Positions 16,222 through 24,805 of a stretch of DNA of 50,998 bases are shown here, piece after piece. Where the stretch lies: assembly GCA_045805805.1 (NCBI GenBank), contig JBJMKO010000078.1, positions 1-50,998 of the forward strand, written 5' to 3'. The translations under genes were made by a program, and so were the position numbers. The DNA comes from VRUE01 sp045805805 (lineage in GTDB: Bacteria; Actinomycetota; Thermoleophilia; Solirubrobacterales; 70-9). Positions within the stretch are counted from its first letter, which is position 1; every line of letters begins with the position of its first letter. The notes below the pieces were generated by a model. That model saw only the letters and a program-made list of their open reading frames with translations. It had not been told where the DNA came from and did not search any database.

Positions 16222-16966
16222 GAGAACTCCGTACTTCGCTGCCAACTGGAAGATGCACAAGACCGTCGCCGAGGCGGCTGAGTTCGTCGACACGCTGCTG
16301 CCGCAGATCGCCGCGACCCAGAGCGACGTGGTGATCTGCCCACCGTTCACGGCGCTCAGCGCCGTGGTCGAGCGCCGTTACGGCACCGCCGTCAAGGTCG
16401 CCGCGCAGAACATGCACGAGGAGGCCTCGGGTGCCTTCACCGGCGAGATCTCGGCCACGATGCTGGCTGAGCTCGACGTCGAGGCCGTCGTCCTCGGCCA
16501 TTCCGAGCGCCGCCAGCTCTTCGGTGAGGCCGACGAGGCACTGGCCCGCAAGGTGCCGGCGGCACTTGCCGCGGGCCTGGAGCCGATCCTCTGTGTAGGC
16601 GAGAGCGAGGAAGCGCGCGACGGCGGTCAGACCGAGGCCGTGCTGGAGCGTCAGCTGCAAGCCGATCTCGCCGCGGTGGAGGGTGGCAAGCTTGGCGAGG
16701 TGGTGATCGCCTACGAGCCGATCTGGGCAATCGGCACGGGGCGCACGGCGACCCCCGAGCAGGCCCAGGAGGCGTGCGCCTTCATCCGCGACATGCTGCG
16801 TGAGCGCGGTGGCGCCGCCGGCGCCGTGCGGATCCTCTACGGCGGCTCGGTCAAGCCCGGCAACGCGGCAGAGCTGATGGAACAGCCCGACATCGACGGC
16901 GCGCTAGTCGGCGGCGCCAGCCTCGACCCGACAGATTTCGCGGCGATAGTCAGGGCGGCCGGTTGA
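16214..16966 (+). CDS. tpiA: Triosephosphate isomerase
   Basis: A 250-residue TIM barrel interconverting dihydroxyacetone phosphate and glyceraldehyde 3-phosphate. Catalytic residues are in ANWKMHK (Lys), VLGHSERR (His) and AYEPIWAIGTG (Glu, with the loop-6 lid following); LYGGSVKPGN binds phosphate. ATG 16214 overlaps the pgk stop by eight bases, and the gene ends in TTGA, where the TTG of gpmI overlaps the TGA. secG, often next to tpiA in actinobacteria, is instead at 38261 in this window. Confidence 0.98.
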   Translation: MPERTPYFAANWKMHKTVAEAAEFVDTLLPQIAATQSDVVICPPFTALSAVVERRYGTAVKVAAQNMHEEASGAFTGEISATMLAELDVEAVVLGHSERRQLFGEADEALARKVPAALAAGLEPILCVGESEEARDGGQTEAVLERQLQADLAAVEGGKLGEVVIAYEPIWAIGTGRTATPEQAQEACAFIRDMLRERGGAAGAVRILYGGSVKPGNAAELMEQPDIDGALVGGASLDPTDFAAIVRAAG

Positions 16967-18480
16967 CGCTTCCCGTCCCCTCGCTGGCGCTGGTCATCCT
17001 CGACGGCTGGGGACTGGCCGATCCCGGCCCGGGGAACGCGATATCGCTCGCCGAGACGCCTATTTTCGATCGTCTCTGGGCCGAGTTTCCCCACACCCAG
17101 CTCTCGGCCCAGGGCCGTGACGTCGGCCTGCCCGACGGCCAGATGGGCAACTCCGAGGTCGGTCACCTCAACCTCGGCGCCGGCGCGATCGTCAAGCAGG
17201 ACCTGGCCCGGATCGACGACGCGATCGCCGACGGCAGCTTCTTCGAGAACGAGGCTCTGCTCGCTGCCTGCGACCGCGCTCGCCGCAGCCCGCGGGGGCG
17301 CCTTCACCTGCTCGGCCTCGTCTCAGACGGCGGCGTCCACTCCGGCTGGGAGCACATCGAGGCGACGATCGAGTTGGCCTCGCACGAGGGCGTCCCCGAC
17401 GTCGTCTTCCACGCCTTCACCGACGGCCGTGACACGTTGCCCCACGGGGGCAGGGGGTACGTGCACGAGCTCGAGCGCTGGCTGCGCCATGCCGGCCGCG
17501 TCGCCACAGTCAGCGGTCGCTTCTACGCGATGGACCGGGACACGCGCTGGGAGCGGACCAAGCTCGCCTACGACGCGATCGTGCACGCCCGCGGCCTGCA
17601 TGCCGCCGGTGCCGAGCAGGCGATCGGCGATTCCTACGAGCGCGAGGAAACCGACGAGTTCGTCAAGCCGACGGTGATCGGCGACTACGACGGCGTCGCC
17701 GAGGGCGACGTCGGGATCTTCATCAACTTCCGCCCCGACCGGGCGCGCGAGATGACCCGCGCCCTGGCCGAGCCCGGCTTCGAGGAGTTCTCGCGGTCCG
17801 GCGGGCCGGTCCTCGACCTGACCACGATGACCTCCTACCGCAAGGGCTGGCCCTACCCGGTCGCCTTCGCCGAGGCGCGGCCGAAGACGACGCTGGCAGA
17901 GACGATCTCGGCGGCGGGTGGCCGCCAGCTGCACGTCGCCGAGACCGAGAAGTACGCCCACGTCACCTACTTCTTCAACGGCGGGCGCGAGCAGGAGTGG
18001 GAGGGGGAGGAACGCCGGCTGGTCGACTCGCCGCGCGATGTGCCGACCTACGACCACAAGCCCGAGATGAGCGCCCGCGTCGCCGCCGACACCTTCTCCT
18101 CGCACTGGAGGGACAGCGACTACCGCTTCGGCATCATCAACTTCGCCAACCCCGACATGGTCGGGCACACGGGTGTGATTCCCGCAGCGGTGAAGGCGGT
18201 CGAGGAGGTCGACGGCTGCCTCGGCGACGTGATCGAGGCGGTGAGCGCGAAGGGGGGCGTCTGCATCGTCACCGCCGACCATGGCAACTGCGATCACATG
18301 CTCGAGCCCGACGGCTCGCCCAATACCGCGCACTCCCTGAACCCGGTGCCGCTGATCGTCACCGCCGAGGGCCTGACCCTGAGGGAGCAGGGCATCCTCG
18401 CCGACGTGGCCCCCACGGTCCTGCAGCTACTCGGCATTCCCCAGCCCGCGCCGATGACCGGCCACTCCCTGATCGCCTGA
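16963..18480 (+). CDS. gpmI: 2,3-bisphosphoglycerate-independent phosphoglycerate mutase
   Basis: A 505-residue alkaline-phosphatase-superfamily mutase converting 3- to 2-phosphoglycerate using two divalent metals. LVILDGWGLADPGPGNAI carries the first metal Asp, DGQMGNSEVGHLNLGAG the phosphoserine, HLLGLVSDGGVHSGWEH further ligands, and ADHGNCDHM late metal ligands. Length is typical. The start is TTG 16963, overlapping the tpiA stop by four bases; no other good start is nearby. It closes the glycolytic operon. The phosphate-independent enzyme type fits other actinobacterial relatives only patchily. Confidence 0.96.
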   Translation: MTLPVPSLALVILDGWGLADPGPGNAISLAETPIFDRLWAEFPHTQLSAQGRDVGLPDGQMGNSEVGHLNLGAGAIVKQDLARIDDAIADGSFFENEALLAACDRARRSPRGRLHLLGLVSDGGVHSGWEHIEATIELASHEGVPDVVFHAFTDGRDTLPHGGRGYVHELERWLRHAGRVATVSGRFYAMDRDTRWERTKLAYDAIVHARGLHAAGAEQAIGDSYEREETDEFVKPTVIGDYDGVAEGDVGIFINFRPDRAREMTRALAEPGFEEFSRSGGPVLDLTTMTSYRKGWPYPVAFAEARPKTTLAETISAAGGRQLHVAETEKYAHVTYFFNGGREQEWEGEERRLVDSPRDVPTYDHKPEMSARVAADTFSSHWRDSDYRFGIINFANPDMVGHTGVIPAAVKAVEEVDGCLGDVIEAVSAKGGVCIVTADHGNCDHMLEPDGSPNTAHSLNPVPLIVTAEGLTLREQGILADVAPTVLQLLGIPQPAPMTGHSLIA

Positions 18481-18486
18481 TCGGTC

Positions 18487-18530
18487 CGTTGAAGCATTTC
18501 CCGGCCTATAGCCCCGGTAATCCTTCAACG
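18487..18530. terminator. Imperfect hairpin between gpmI and tgt
   Basis: CGTTGAAG (18487-18494) pairs with CTTCAACG (18523-18530), with partly matched CCGG inner segments. It lies seven bases after the gpmI stop and ends two bases before the tgt ATG, so it could act as terminator or as a leader structure. Confidence 0.4.
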
Positions 18531-18532
18531 AG

Positions 18533-19750
18533 ATGAGATTCGCGTCGGAGAGGTTGAGGTTCGAGATCGCCGCGCGGGATGGAGCCGCGCGGGCCGGGGT
18601 GCTGCACACCGCGCACGGGCCGGTCCAAACGCCCGCCTTCATTCCGCTGGCTACGAAAGGGACGGTGCGCGGTTTGGAGGCTCGCGAGGTAGCTGGGCTG
18701 GGCTACGAGATGGTGCTTGGGAACACGTACCACCTGTTTGTCTCTCCGGGGCCGGAACGGATTGCGAAGGCCGGGGGACTGCACGGGTTCATGGGATGGG
18801 ACAGGGCGCTGATCACAGATTCAGGTGGCTTCCAGGTGTTTTCGCTTGCCCACGGCGGCGTTGCCAACGAGGTCAAGGGGAGCGGGCGGCAGGGGGGCGA
18901 TCACGGCTCGGTTGTCTCGATCGGAGAGGAGGGGGTGCGGTTTCGCTCCTATCGCGACGGGGCGTCGCTGTTCATCTCGCCGGAGGTCTCGATGCGGGTG
19001 CAGGCGGCGCTGGGGTCCGACATCGCGCTGGTCTTCGACGAGTGCACGCCGTTCCACGCCGACCGCGAGTACACGGCGCGCTCGACCGAGCGCACGCACC
19101 GCTGGCTCGACCGCTGCCTCGCCTGGCATGGGGAGGAGGGGCCTGAGCGCCAGGCCGTCTTCGGGATCGTCCAGGGCGGCGTCCACGAGGACCTCCGCCG
19201 CGAATCGGCCGAGTACGTCTCCGCCGCCGGGGTCGACGGCCTTGCGATCGGCGGCACCCTCGGCCGCGACAAGGCCGAGATGCGCGAGGTGCTTGGGATG
19301 ACCGCGCCGCTGCTGCCCGAGGAGGCGCCCAAGCACCTGCTCGGCATCGGCGAGGTCGACGACCTGCTCTCCGGCATTGCCCTCGGCCTCGACGTCTTCG
19401 ACTGTGCCGTCCCGACCCGCCTTGCCCGCCACGGCGTCGCACTGGTTCCGGACCCCGACAACCGCTTCCGCCTCGACCTGCGCAAGGCCGGCCACGAGGG
19501 CGACCGCACCCCGATCGTCGAAGGCTGCCCCTGCCCTGCCTGCCAGAGCCACGACCGCGACTACCTCAGCTACCTCTCTCGGGCCGAGGAGCTGACCGCT
19601 GTCCGTCTCCTCTGCCTCCATAACCTCACCTACTTGCAGGAGCTCGTTGCACACGCTCGAGCGGCGATCGAAGCCGGAGCCTTCACCGCATATTCAGATG
19701 TCGTCTTGGGGGGAAAGCCGCCGTGGGCGGCTATTCCGTGTTCTTTTTGA
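18533..19750 (+). CDS. tgt: tRNA-guanine transglycosylase
   Basis: A 405-residue TIM-barrel enzyme exchanging guanine 34 of GUN-anticodon tRNAs for a queuine precursor. DSGGFQVFS holds the general-base Asp, FDCAVPTRLARHG the nucleophilic Asp and tRNA contacts, and CPCPACQSHD...LLCLHN the zinc ligands (three Cys, one His). It is somewhat longer than the usual ~375 residues; an insertion GGVANEVKGSGRQGGDHGS lies after the first motif. ATG 18533 is chosen as the first start after the hairpin. The 3' end overlaps the convergent kinase gene by 20 bases. Confidence 0.96.
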   Translation: MRFASERLRFEIAARDGAARAGVLHTAHGPVQTPAFIPLATKGTVRGLEAREVAGLGYEMVLGNTYHLFVSPGPERIAKAGGLHGFMGWDRALITDSGGFQVFSLAHGGVANEVKGSGRQGGDHGSVVSIGEEGVRFRSYRDGASLFISPEVSMRVQAALGSDIALVFDECTPFHADREYTARSTERTHRWLDRCLAWHGEEGPERQAVFGIVQGGVHEDLRRESAEYVSAAGVDGLAIGGTLGRDKAEMREVLGMTAPLLPEEAPKHLLGIGEVDDLLSGIALGLDVFDCAVPTRLARHGVALVPDPDNRFRLDLRKAGHEGDRTPIVEGCPCPACQSHDRDYLSYLSRAEELTAVRLLCLHNLTYLQELVAHARAAIEAGAFTAYSDVVLGGKPPWAAIPCSF

Positions 19751-20954
19751 CGGCGTCCTTGAATTCTTCGACGACCTTGCCGATCGTGTGGCCGGCTATT
19801 TCCGTCGCTTTGACTCCGGTCGCCTTGTCGGTCGAGTAGATCACGGCCGCGGCTACGGCGGCGGCTATCAGGACGAGGGCCACCAGGGCCATCACGAATC
19901 TGGCGAAGCGGGAGAAAGTGCCACGCTTCTGCTGGGCCAGGACCGGTGGAGGTGCGGGCGACAGCGGTTGCGGCGCGCGCGGCGCAGGTCGCCGGGTCTG
20001 TGACGGAACCGGGCGATACTCGGTCTGCGCGGTGCGGTCGAGGCGCCGGGTGGCGGTCTCGCCGCCGAGGACGCGGGTGGGCGTTGACCCTTCCCCCGGG
20101 GGGAGGGTCACGTCCTCGCCCCGCAGGCCCAGCTGGAGGCCGCCGGCGAGCTCGCCGGCGCTGGCGTAGCGGCGTGCCGGATCTCCCTCGAGCGCGCGCA
20201 GGACCGCCGCTCCCAGCATCTCGGGAACCGCGTCGTTGTAGGTGCTTGGCGGGAGCGGGCGCTCGTTTTGCTGGCGCACCGCAAGCTCGGCCAGGCTCGA
20301 TCCCTCGTACGGCAGGCGCCCGGTGAGGAACTGGTAGAGGACGACGCCGAGCGCGTAGACGTCGGTTGCCGGGGTCGCCTCCTCGCCGCGGACCTGCTCG
20401 GGCGAGAGGTAGGCGGCGGTGCCGACCACCGAGCCGACCTGGGTGATCCGGGTCTGTTCGACCGCGCGGGCGATGCCGAAGTCGGTCAGCTTCATCGTCA
20501 TCTCGCCGCCCCCGACGGGGCCGCCGACGACCATCAGGTTGCCCGGCTTGACGTCGCGGTGGATGATCCCCCGGCGGTGGGCGTAGTCGAGCCCGGCGCA
20601 CGCCTGGGCACCGATCTCGGCGGTCGTGTCGCCGTCGAGCGGCCCCTGTCGCTGCAGGATCTGCGCCCCCGAGCGCCCCTGCACGTACTCCATCACGATG
20701 TAGTGGCGCCCCTCGTCGATGCCGGTGTCGTAGACCTGGACGATGTTGGGGTGGATCAGCTTGGCGACGGCGAGCGCCTCGCGGCGGAAGCGTTCGACGA
20801 AGCGCTCGTCGTCGGAGAGGTGCTCGGCGAGGATCTTGACCGCGACGGTGCGCTCGAGGATCAGGTCGGTGGCCTGGTGGACGTTCGACATCCCACCGGA
20901 GCCGAGGCGGTCGCCGATCTCGTAGCGGCCGGAGAGGATTCCGCTCGCCATCAT
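19731..20954 (-). CDS. Membrane-anchored serine/threonine protein kinase without PASTA domains
   Basis: A 407-residue PknB-like kinase. Glycine loop LGSGGMSNV, ATP Lys40 (VAVKI), catalytic loop HRDVKPGN (Asp134) and DFG (158-160) are intact. A Pro/Arg-rich linker follows residue ~280, then one membrane helix near 350-373 and only ~33 residues outside. PASTA repeats found in PknB are absent, so the sensing part may be separate. The start overlaps the stop of the upstream lipoprotein gene (ATGA), a strong sign of coupled translation and of joint function. The 3' end overlaps convergent tgt. Arg-rich open frames overlapping it are shadows. Confidence 0.93.
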   Translation of the reverse strand: MMASGILSGRYEIGDRLGSGGMSNVHQATDLILERTVAVKILAEHLSDDERFVERFRREALAVAKLIHPNIVQVYDTGIDEGRHYIVMEYVQGRSGAQILQRQGPLDGDTTAEIGAQACAGLDYAHRRGIIHRDVKPGNLMVVGGPVGGGEMTMKLTDFGIARAVEQTRITQVGSVVGTAAYLSPEQVRGEEATPATDVYALGVVLYQFLTGRLPYEGSSLAELAVRQQNERPLPPSTYNDAVPEMLGAAVLRALEGDPARRYASAGELAGGLQLGLRGEDVTLPPGEGSTPTRVLGGETATRRLDRTAQTEYRPVPSQTRRPAPRAPQPLSPAPPPVLAQQKRGTFSRFARFVMALVALVLIAAAVAAAVIYSTDKATGVKATEIAGHTIGKVVEEFKDAVKKNTE

Positions 20955-21517
20955 TCGCTCCCGGGCGGGGCCGGGGCTCCCGGGCTGACGCCACCCGGTG
21001 CGCCTGTGCCGCCGCCTTCGCTGGGCGGGACGGATTCTTCCGGCGTCGTTTCGGTGGGGGTGGTCGGCGATTCCTGCTTTTCCTGCTCCTCTTCTTCTTT
21101 TTCTCGCTCCTTTTCTTCCTTTTCCTGCTCCTTTTCGACCTTCTTTTCCTGCCCCGGTGGTTCCTTGTCTTCGGTCGTCTCTTCGCTCGGCGGTTCCACG
21201 GCTTCCGTACTCGATTCTTCGCAGCTGGCAACCACTTCGCTGAGCCGCGCAGCGCCTCGCTGCAGCGTTTCCTTCAGCTTCGGGTCGACCTCGCCCAGCG
21301 CTTCGACCTGGGCGCTCACTTCCCCGGCCGCATCCGCGGCACCGACGCATTCGCCTTCTTCCGCGTACTGCTTCACCAAGTCGAGGTTTTCGGTGATTTC
21401 CTGCGCGGTGGCGCCGGGCAGGAGCTTCGCGTCTTCGCCTCCACCACAGGAGGCGAGCGCCACCGCCATCGCGATACCGAGGAAGAGGACGAGGGTGAAC
21501 GCGGACAGGCGACGCAT
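20951..21517 (-). CDS. Lipoprotein with Glu/Lys-rich helical region, coupled to the kinase
   Basis: A 188-residue lipoprotein: MRRLSAFTLV signal, lipobox LASC (Cys at about 27), a helical region of ~90 residues with two further cysteines (GECVGA and ASCEES), a highly charged Glu/Lys stretch (EKEEKEREKEEEEQEK) likely a single helix or coiled coil, and a Pro/Gly/Thr-rich tail. ATG 21517 is chosen because it begins the signal peptide; the frame is open further upstream. The stop overlaps the kinase start (ATGA). An accessory or sensor role for the kinase is inferred from that arrangement alone. Confidence 0.8.
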   Translation of the reverse strand: MRRLSAFTLVLFLGIAMAVALASCGGGEDAKLLPGATAQEITENLDLVKQYAEEGECVGAADAAGEVSAQVEALGEVDPKLKETLQRGAARLSEVVASCEESSTEAVEPPSEETTEDKEPPGQEKKVEKEQEKEEKEREKEEEEQEKQESPTTPTETTPEESVPPSEGGGTGAPGGVSPGAPAPPGSE

Positions 21518-21576
21518 TGCTGCGAGTCTAGAGAACCCCTTGTTGGACAGATTTACCTGCAATTGAGCGTCACCTG

Positions 21577-22317
21577 TCACTGGCCGGCGTAGAGGCGGTC
21601 GGCCAGCCGGCCGGGCAGCCCGGCGGCGGCGATCGGCGTCGCGGCGCGCTCGATCTCGTAGGGGACGCGGTGAAAGCACGCCGTCTCCGCCTCTGTGTCA
21701 AGTTCCAGCCAGGCGGCGCGCGGGTCGCCGTCGCGGGGTTGCCCGACGCTGCCTGGGTTGAGTAGCCAGCCCCCCCGGCCGAGGTCGAGGAGGGCTCCGT
21801 CGCTGGCCTGTCCGCCTCGCGTATCTCCCTTTCCGTCCCCCTCCGGCCGGGAGAAGAAGAGGGCGACGTGAGAGTGCCCGATCAGCCCGATGCGGTGTGG
21901 GTTGGCGTCCATGCCACCATCCGCCTGCTCTCCGGAGAGCACGTACTCCCAGACGGGATCGCGGGGGGAGGCGTGGAAGAGGCCGATGCCGTGGCGCTCT
22001 CCACTCGGCTCCAGCTCGCCGAGGAACTCGAGCGTGCGTGCGTCGACGCTGCCGCGGGTCCACTCGACCGCCTCGGCCGCCGCCTCGGAGAAGGAAGAGA
22101 TGTCGAGGGCGCCGAGGACGGCCAGGTCGTGGTTGCCGACCAGGCAGAGGTCGCAGCGCTCGCGCACGAGGTCGGCGCAGGCATCGGGCTCGACTCCGTA
22201 GCCGACGATGTCGCCGAGGCACCAGGTCTCCTCGATGCCGCCGGCGTCGATCGCCTCGAGGACGGCTTCGAGCGCAGGCAGATTCGCGTGGACGTCGGTG
22301 ATCGCAGCGATCCGCAC
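21577..22317 (-). CDS. Metallophosphoesterase, YfcE/CpdA-like
   Basis: A 246-residue calcineurin-fold phosphoesterase with all metal motifs: ITDVHANLPALEAVL (DxH), LGDIVGYG (GD), VGNHDLAVLG (GNHD) and IGLIGHSHVALF (GHxH). Members cleave phosphodiesters or phosphomonoesters; some act on cyclic nucleotides or diadenosine tetraphosphate. GTG 22317 is preferred because it places the first beta strand at the N-terminus; the frame continues upstream into the divergent argS promoter region. 59 bases separate its 3' end from the start of the next minus-strand gene at 21517. Confidence 0.9.
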   Translation of the reverse strand: MRIAAITDVHANLPALEAVLEAIDAGGIEETWCLGDIVGYGVEPDACADLVRERCDLCLVGNHDLAVLGALDISSFSEAAAEAVEWTRGSVDARTLEFLGELEPSGERHGIGLFHASPRDPVWEYVLSGEQADGGMDANPHRIGLIGHSHVALFFSRPEGDGKGDTRGGQASDGALLDLGRGGWLLNPGSVGQPRDGDPRAAWLELDTEAETACFHRVPYEIERAATPIAAAGLPGRLADRLYAGQ

Positions 22318-22363
22318 GCCAGCCAGCGTACTTCGGCGCTCGCCCCTCCATACGATGCGCGCG

Positions 22364-24007
22364 ATGACCGCAACCAGCGATCCGATCGCCGAGCTGCGCT
22401 TGGCCGTCAACCGTGCGGCTCTTGCTCTGCGCGACGGCGAGCCGATCGGCCCCGAGCCGACCCTGGACCGCCCACCCCAGCCGGAGCTCGGCGACTACAG
22501 CTCCAACGCGGCGATGCTGCTCGCCGCGCCGCTCGGCGAAAACCCGCGCGACGTTGCCGCTCGTCTCGCCACCGAGCTGGCCGAGCAGCTCGGCGAGAGC
22601 GTGGAGCGGATCGAGGTCGCCGGCCCGGGTTTCGTCAACCTCTTCCTCGCCGATGGCTGGTACCGGAGCGCGATGGCGACCCTGGCCGCCGCCGGTGAGC
22701 GCCTCGGTCCCGCGCCGGACCGTTCACCGGAGCGGATCCTGGTCGAGTTCGTCTCCGCCAACCCGACCGGGCCGCTGCACGTCGGCGGCGGCCGCCACGC
22801 CGCCTACGGCGACGCCCTCGTCCGCCTCCTCGAGGCGGTCGGCCACGAGGTGAAACGCGAGTTCTACGTCAACGACGCGGGCGGCCAGGTCGACCGCTTC
22901 GCCGCCTCGATCGTCGCCCGCATGCGCGGCGAGGAGATCCCCGAGGACGGCTACGAAGGCGCTTACGTGGGGGAGCTGGGGGAGCGGATCGCCGCCGGGG
23001 GGATCGACGCGGGCGATCTCGGCGCGGTCGGAACCCGCGGCGTCGAGCTCATTCTCGATGGCGTGCGGGTGACCCTCGAACGCTTCGGGGTCCGCTTCGA
23101 CAACTGGTTCTCCGAGCGCGACCTCTACAGCCGCGGCGAGGTCGACGCCGCGCTCGCTCAGCTCGAGCGGGAGGGACACACCTACCGCAGCGAAGAGGCG
23201 CTCTGGCTGCGCACCACGGCCTTCGGCGACGACAAGGACCGGGTGCTGATCCGGGCCAACGGCGAACCGACATACCTCGCTGCCGACGTCGCCTACCACT
23301 GGGACAAGCTGGAGCGCGGCTTCGAGCGGCTGATCGACGTGCTCGGCGCCGACCACCACGGATACGTGGCGCGGTTGCGGGCGGCGATCGCCGGCCTCGG
23401 CGCCGACCCCGACCGCTTCGAGGCGCTGATCATGCGTCTCGTCCACATCGTCGAAGGCGGTGAGCGGGCGCAGATGTCGAAGCGCAGCGGCGACTTCATC
23501 AGCCTCGACGAGCTGCTCGACGACATCGGCGTCGACGCGACCCGCTGGTTCATGCTCTGGCGCAGCCATGACACCACCGTCGACCTCGATCTCGAGCTGG
23601 CGCGCCGCCAGTCCAACGACAACCCCGTCTACTACGTGCAGTACGCGCACGCCCGCATCGCCAGCATCCTGCGCAAGGCCGAGCGGGACTCCGAGCGGGT
23701 GGCCGCGGGGGCCGGCATCGCTACGCCGGACACCCCGCTCGAGCCAACCGAGCGTGAGCTGGTCAAGCGCCTGCTCGAGTTTCCCGGCGAGGTGCGCGAG
23801 GCAGCCGAGCGGCGCGCCCCCCACAGGATCTGCACCTACTCGACCTCGGTCGCCGCCGATTTTCACGGCTTCTATCGCGACTGCCAGGTGGTTGGCGCAG
23901 AGGGCGAGGGCGTGGAGGATTCGCGCCTGGCGATCGCCCTGCTCACAAAGCGCACGATCGCGGGCGCGCTCGGCCTGCTCGGAATCTCCACACCCGAGAG
24001 GATGTGA
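22364..24007 (+). CDS. argS: Arginyl-tRNA synthetase
   Basis: A 547-residue class I synthetase charging tRNA-Arg. FVSANPTGPLHVGGGRH contains the HIGH-type motif, MSKRSGDFISLDELL the KMSKS-type loop, and the C-terminus VEDSRLAIALLTKRTIAGALGLLGI is the anticodon-binding domain ending. ATG 22364 is taken as start; an ATG three codons earlier is possible. TACGAT (22351-22356) lies seven bases before, suggesting a leaderless transcript divergent from the phosphoesterase. The stop overlaps the next gene (TGATG). Confidence 0.96.
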   Translation: MTATSDPIAELRLAVNRAALALRDGEPIGPEPTLDRPPQPELGDYSSNAAMLLAAPLGENPRDVAARLATELAEQLGESVERIEVAGPGFVNLFLADGWYRSAMATLAAAGERLGPAPDRSPERILVEFVSANPTGPLHVGGGRHAAYGDALVRLLEAVGHEVKREFYVNDAGGQVDRFAASIVARMRGEEIPEDGYEGAYVGELGERIAAGGIDAGDLGAVGTRGVELILDGVRVTLERFGVRFDNWFSERDLYSRGEVDAALAQLEREGHTYRSEEALWLRTTAFGDDKDRVLIRANGEPTYLAADVAYHWDKLERGFERLIDVLGADHHGYVARLRAAIAGLGADPDRFEALIMRLVHIVEGGERAQMSKRSGDFISLDELLDDIGVDATRWFMLWRSHDTTVDLDLELARRQSNDNPVYYVQYAHARIASILRKAERDSERVAAGAGIATPDTPLEPTERELVKRLLEFPGEVREAAERRAPHRICTYSTSVAADFHGFYRDCQVVGAEGEGVEDSRLAIALLTKRTIAGALGLLGISTPERM

Positions 24008-24633
24008 TGCGCGGCCGGCGACGGAGGCGGCCTGTGCTGGCAGAGATCCCCCCGCCCCATGGGGGTCCGTACCGGCTGGGAGCGCTGGACCGGGGCAGGC
24101 TGGCGGCCTTCTCGCGCCTGGCTACCGCACTCGCTGGATCGCGAGCGGTGTTGGCGACCGGCGAGGCGAAGTCGGAAGTGGCTCTTGGCCTCGCCACGGT
24201 GGCGACCGCCGAGGGGGCCCGGGTCGCATTGCTCGAGGCCGATCTCGCTGCCCCCGTACTCGCCGGTGAGCTCGGGCTTTCGCCGGGCCCTGGCCTGCAC
24301 GAGTACCTTCTCGGCGAGGCAGCGGCGCGGCAGATCCTCCAGGCGTTGGTGCTCGCCGGCCCGGCATCGGGACTCGCCGTCGAACCGCTTGCATGCATCG
24401 TTGCCGGAGAGTCCGGGTCGGCGTCGGTGCCGCTGCTCGCGACGGAGCGATGCCGCCACGCGATTGGGAGGCTGCGCGCCGCCTATGACCTTCTCGTCAT
24501 CGACGGCCCAGGGTTCGATCGAGATCCTGAGGCTGTGCGCAAGCTCACCGGCTTGGCCGATGCGACGATCGTCTGTGGCGGACGAGCTGATCGGGTGCCG
24601 ATCCCGGTCGCAGGGCTAGTCGTCTGCAGTTGA
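24007..24633 (+). CDS. ParA/CpsD-like P-loop protein with degenerate Walker A
   Basis: A 208-residue protein resembling the cytoplasmic ATPase part of CpsD/CapB tyrosine kinases and ParA-type ATPases: LATGEAKSEVALGLATVA at the Walker A site, VALLEADLAAPVLAGELGL (Walker A' type), GPGLHEYLLG, and YDLLVIDGPGFDRDPEAV (Walker B). The P-loop lacks the standard GKGGVGK or GEGKS form (GEAKS), so nucleotide binding may be altered. The Tyr cluster of CpsD is absent. It could regulate polysaccharide export or division-site positioning. ATG 24007 shares its A with the argS stop; GTG 24004 is an alternative. Confidence 0.65.
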   Translation: MRGRRRRRPVLAEIPPPHGGPYRLGALDRGRLAAFSRLATALAGSRAVLATGEAKSEVALGLATVATAEGARVALLEADLAAPVLAGELGLSPGPGLHEYLLGEAAARQILQALVLAGPASGLAVEPLACIVAGESGSASVPLLATERCRHAIGRLRAAYDLLVIDGPGFDRDPEAVRKLTGLADATIVCGGRADRVPIPVAGLVVCS

Positions 24634-24805
24634 GCCGTATTAGTTGACGAGGCTGGGAGCGCCCGGTCAGTTTGCTCAAGTTGCTGTATTTCTCGGGTAC
24701 GATTAAGGTACGTCGCGATTTCGCGAAGTTGCCCCGAGGAGCGGGCGGCGGGGAATCCGGATCGTCGGCTCGCCCAGGGCAGCGGCAGAACTTTAGGAGA
24801 GGGGA

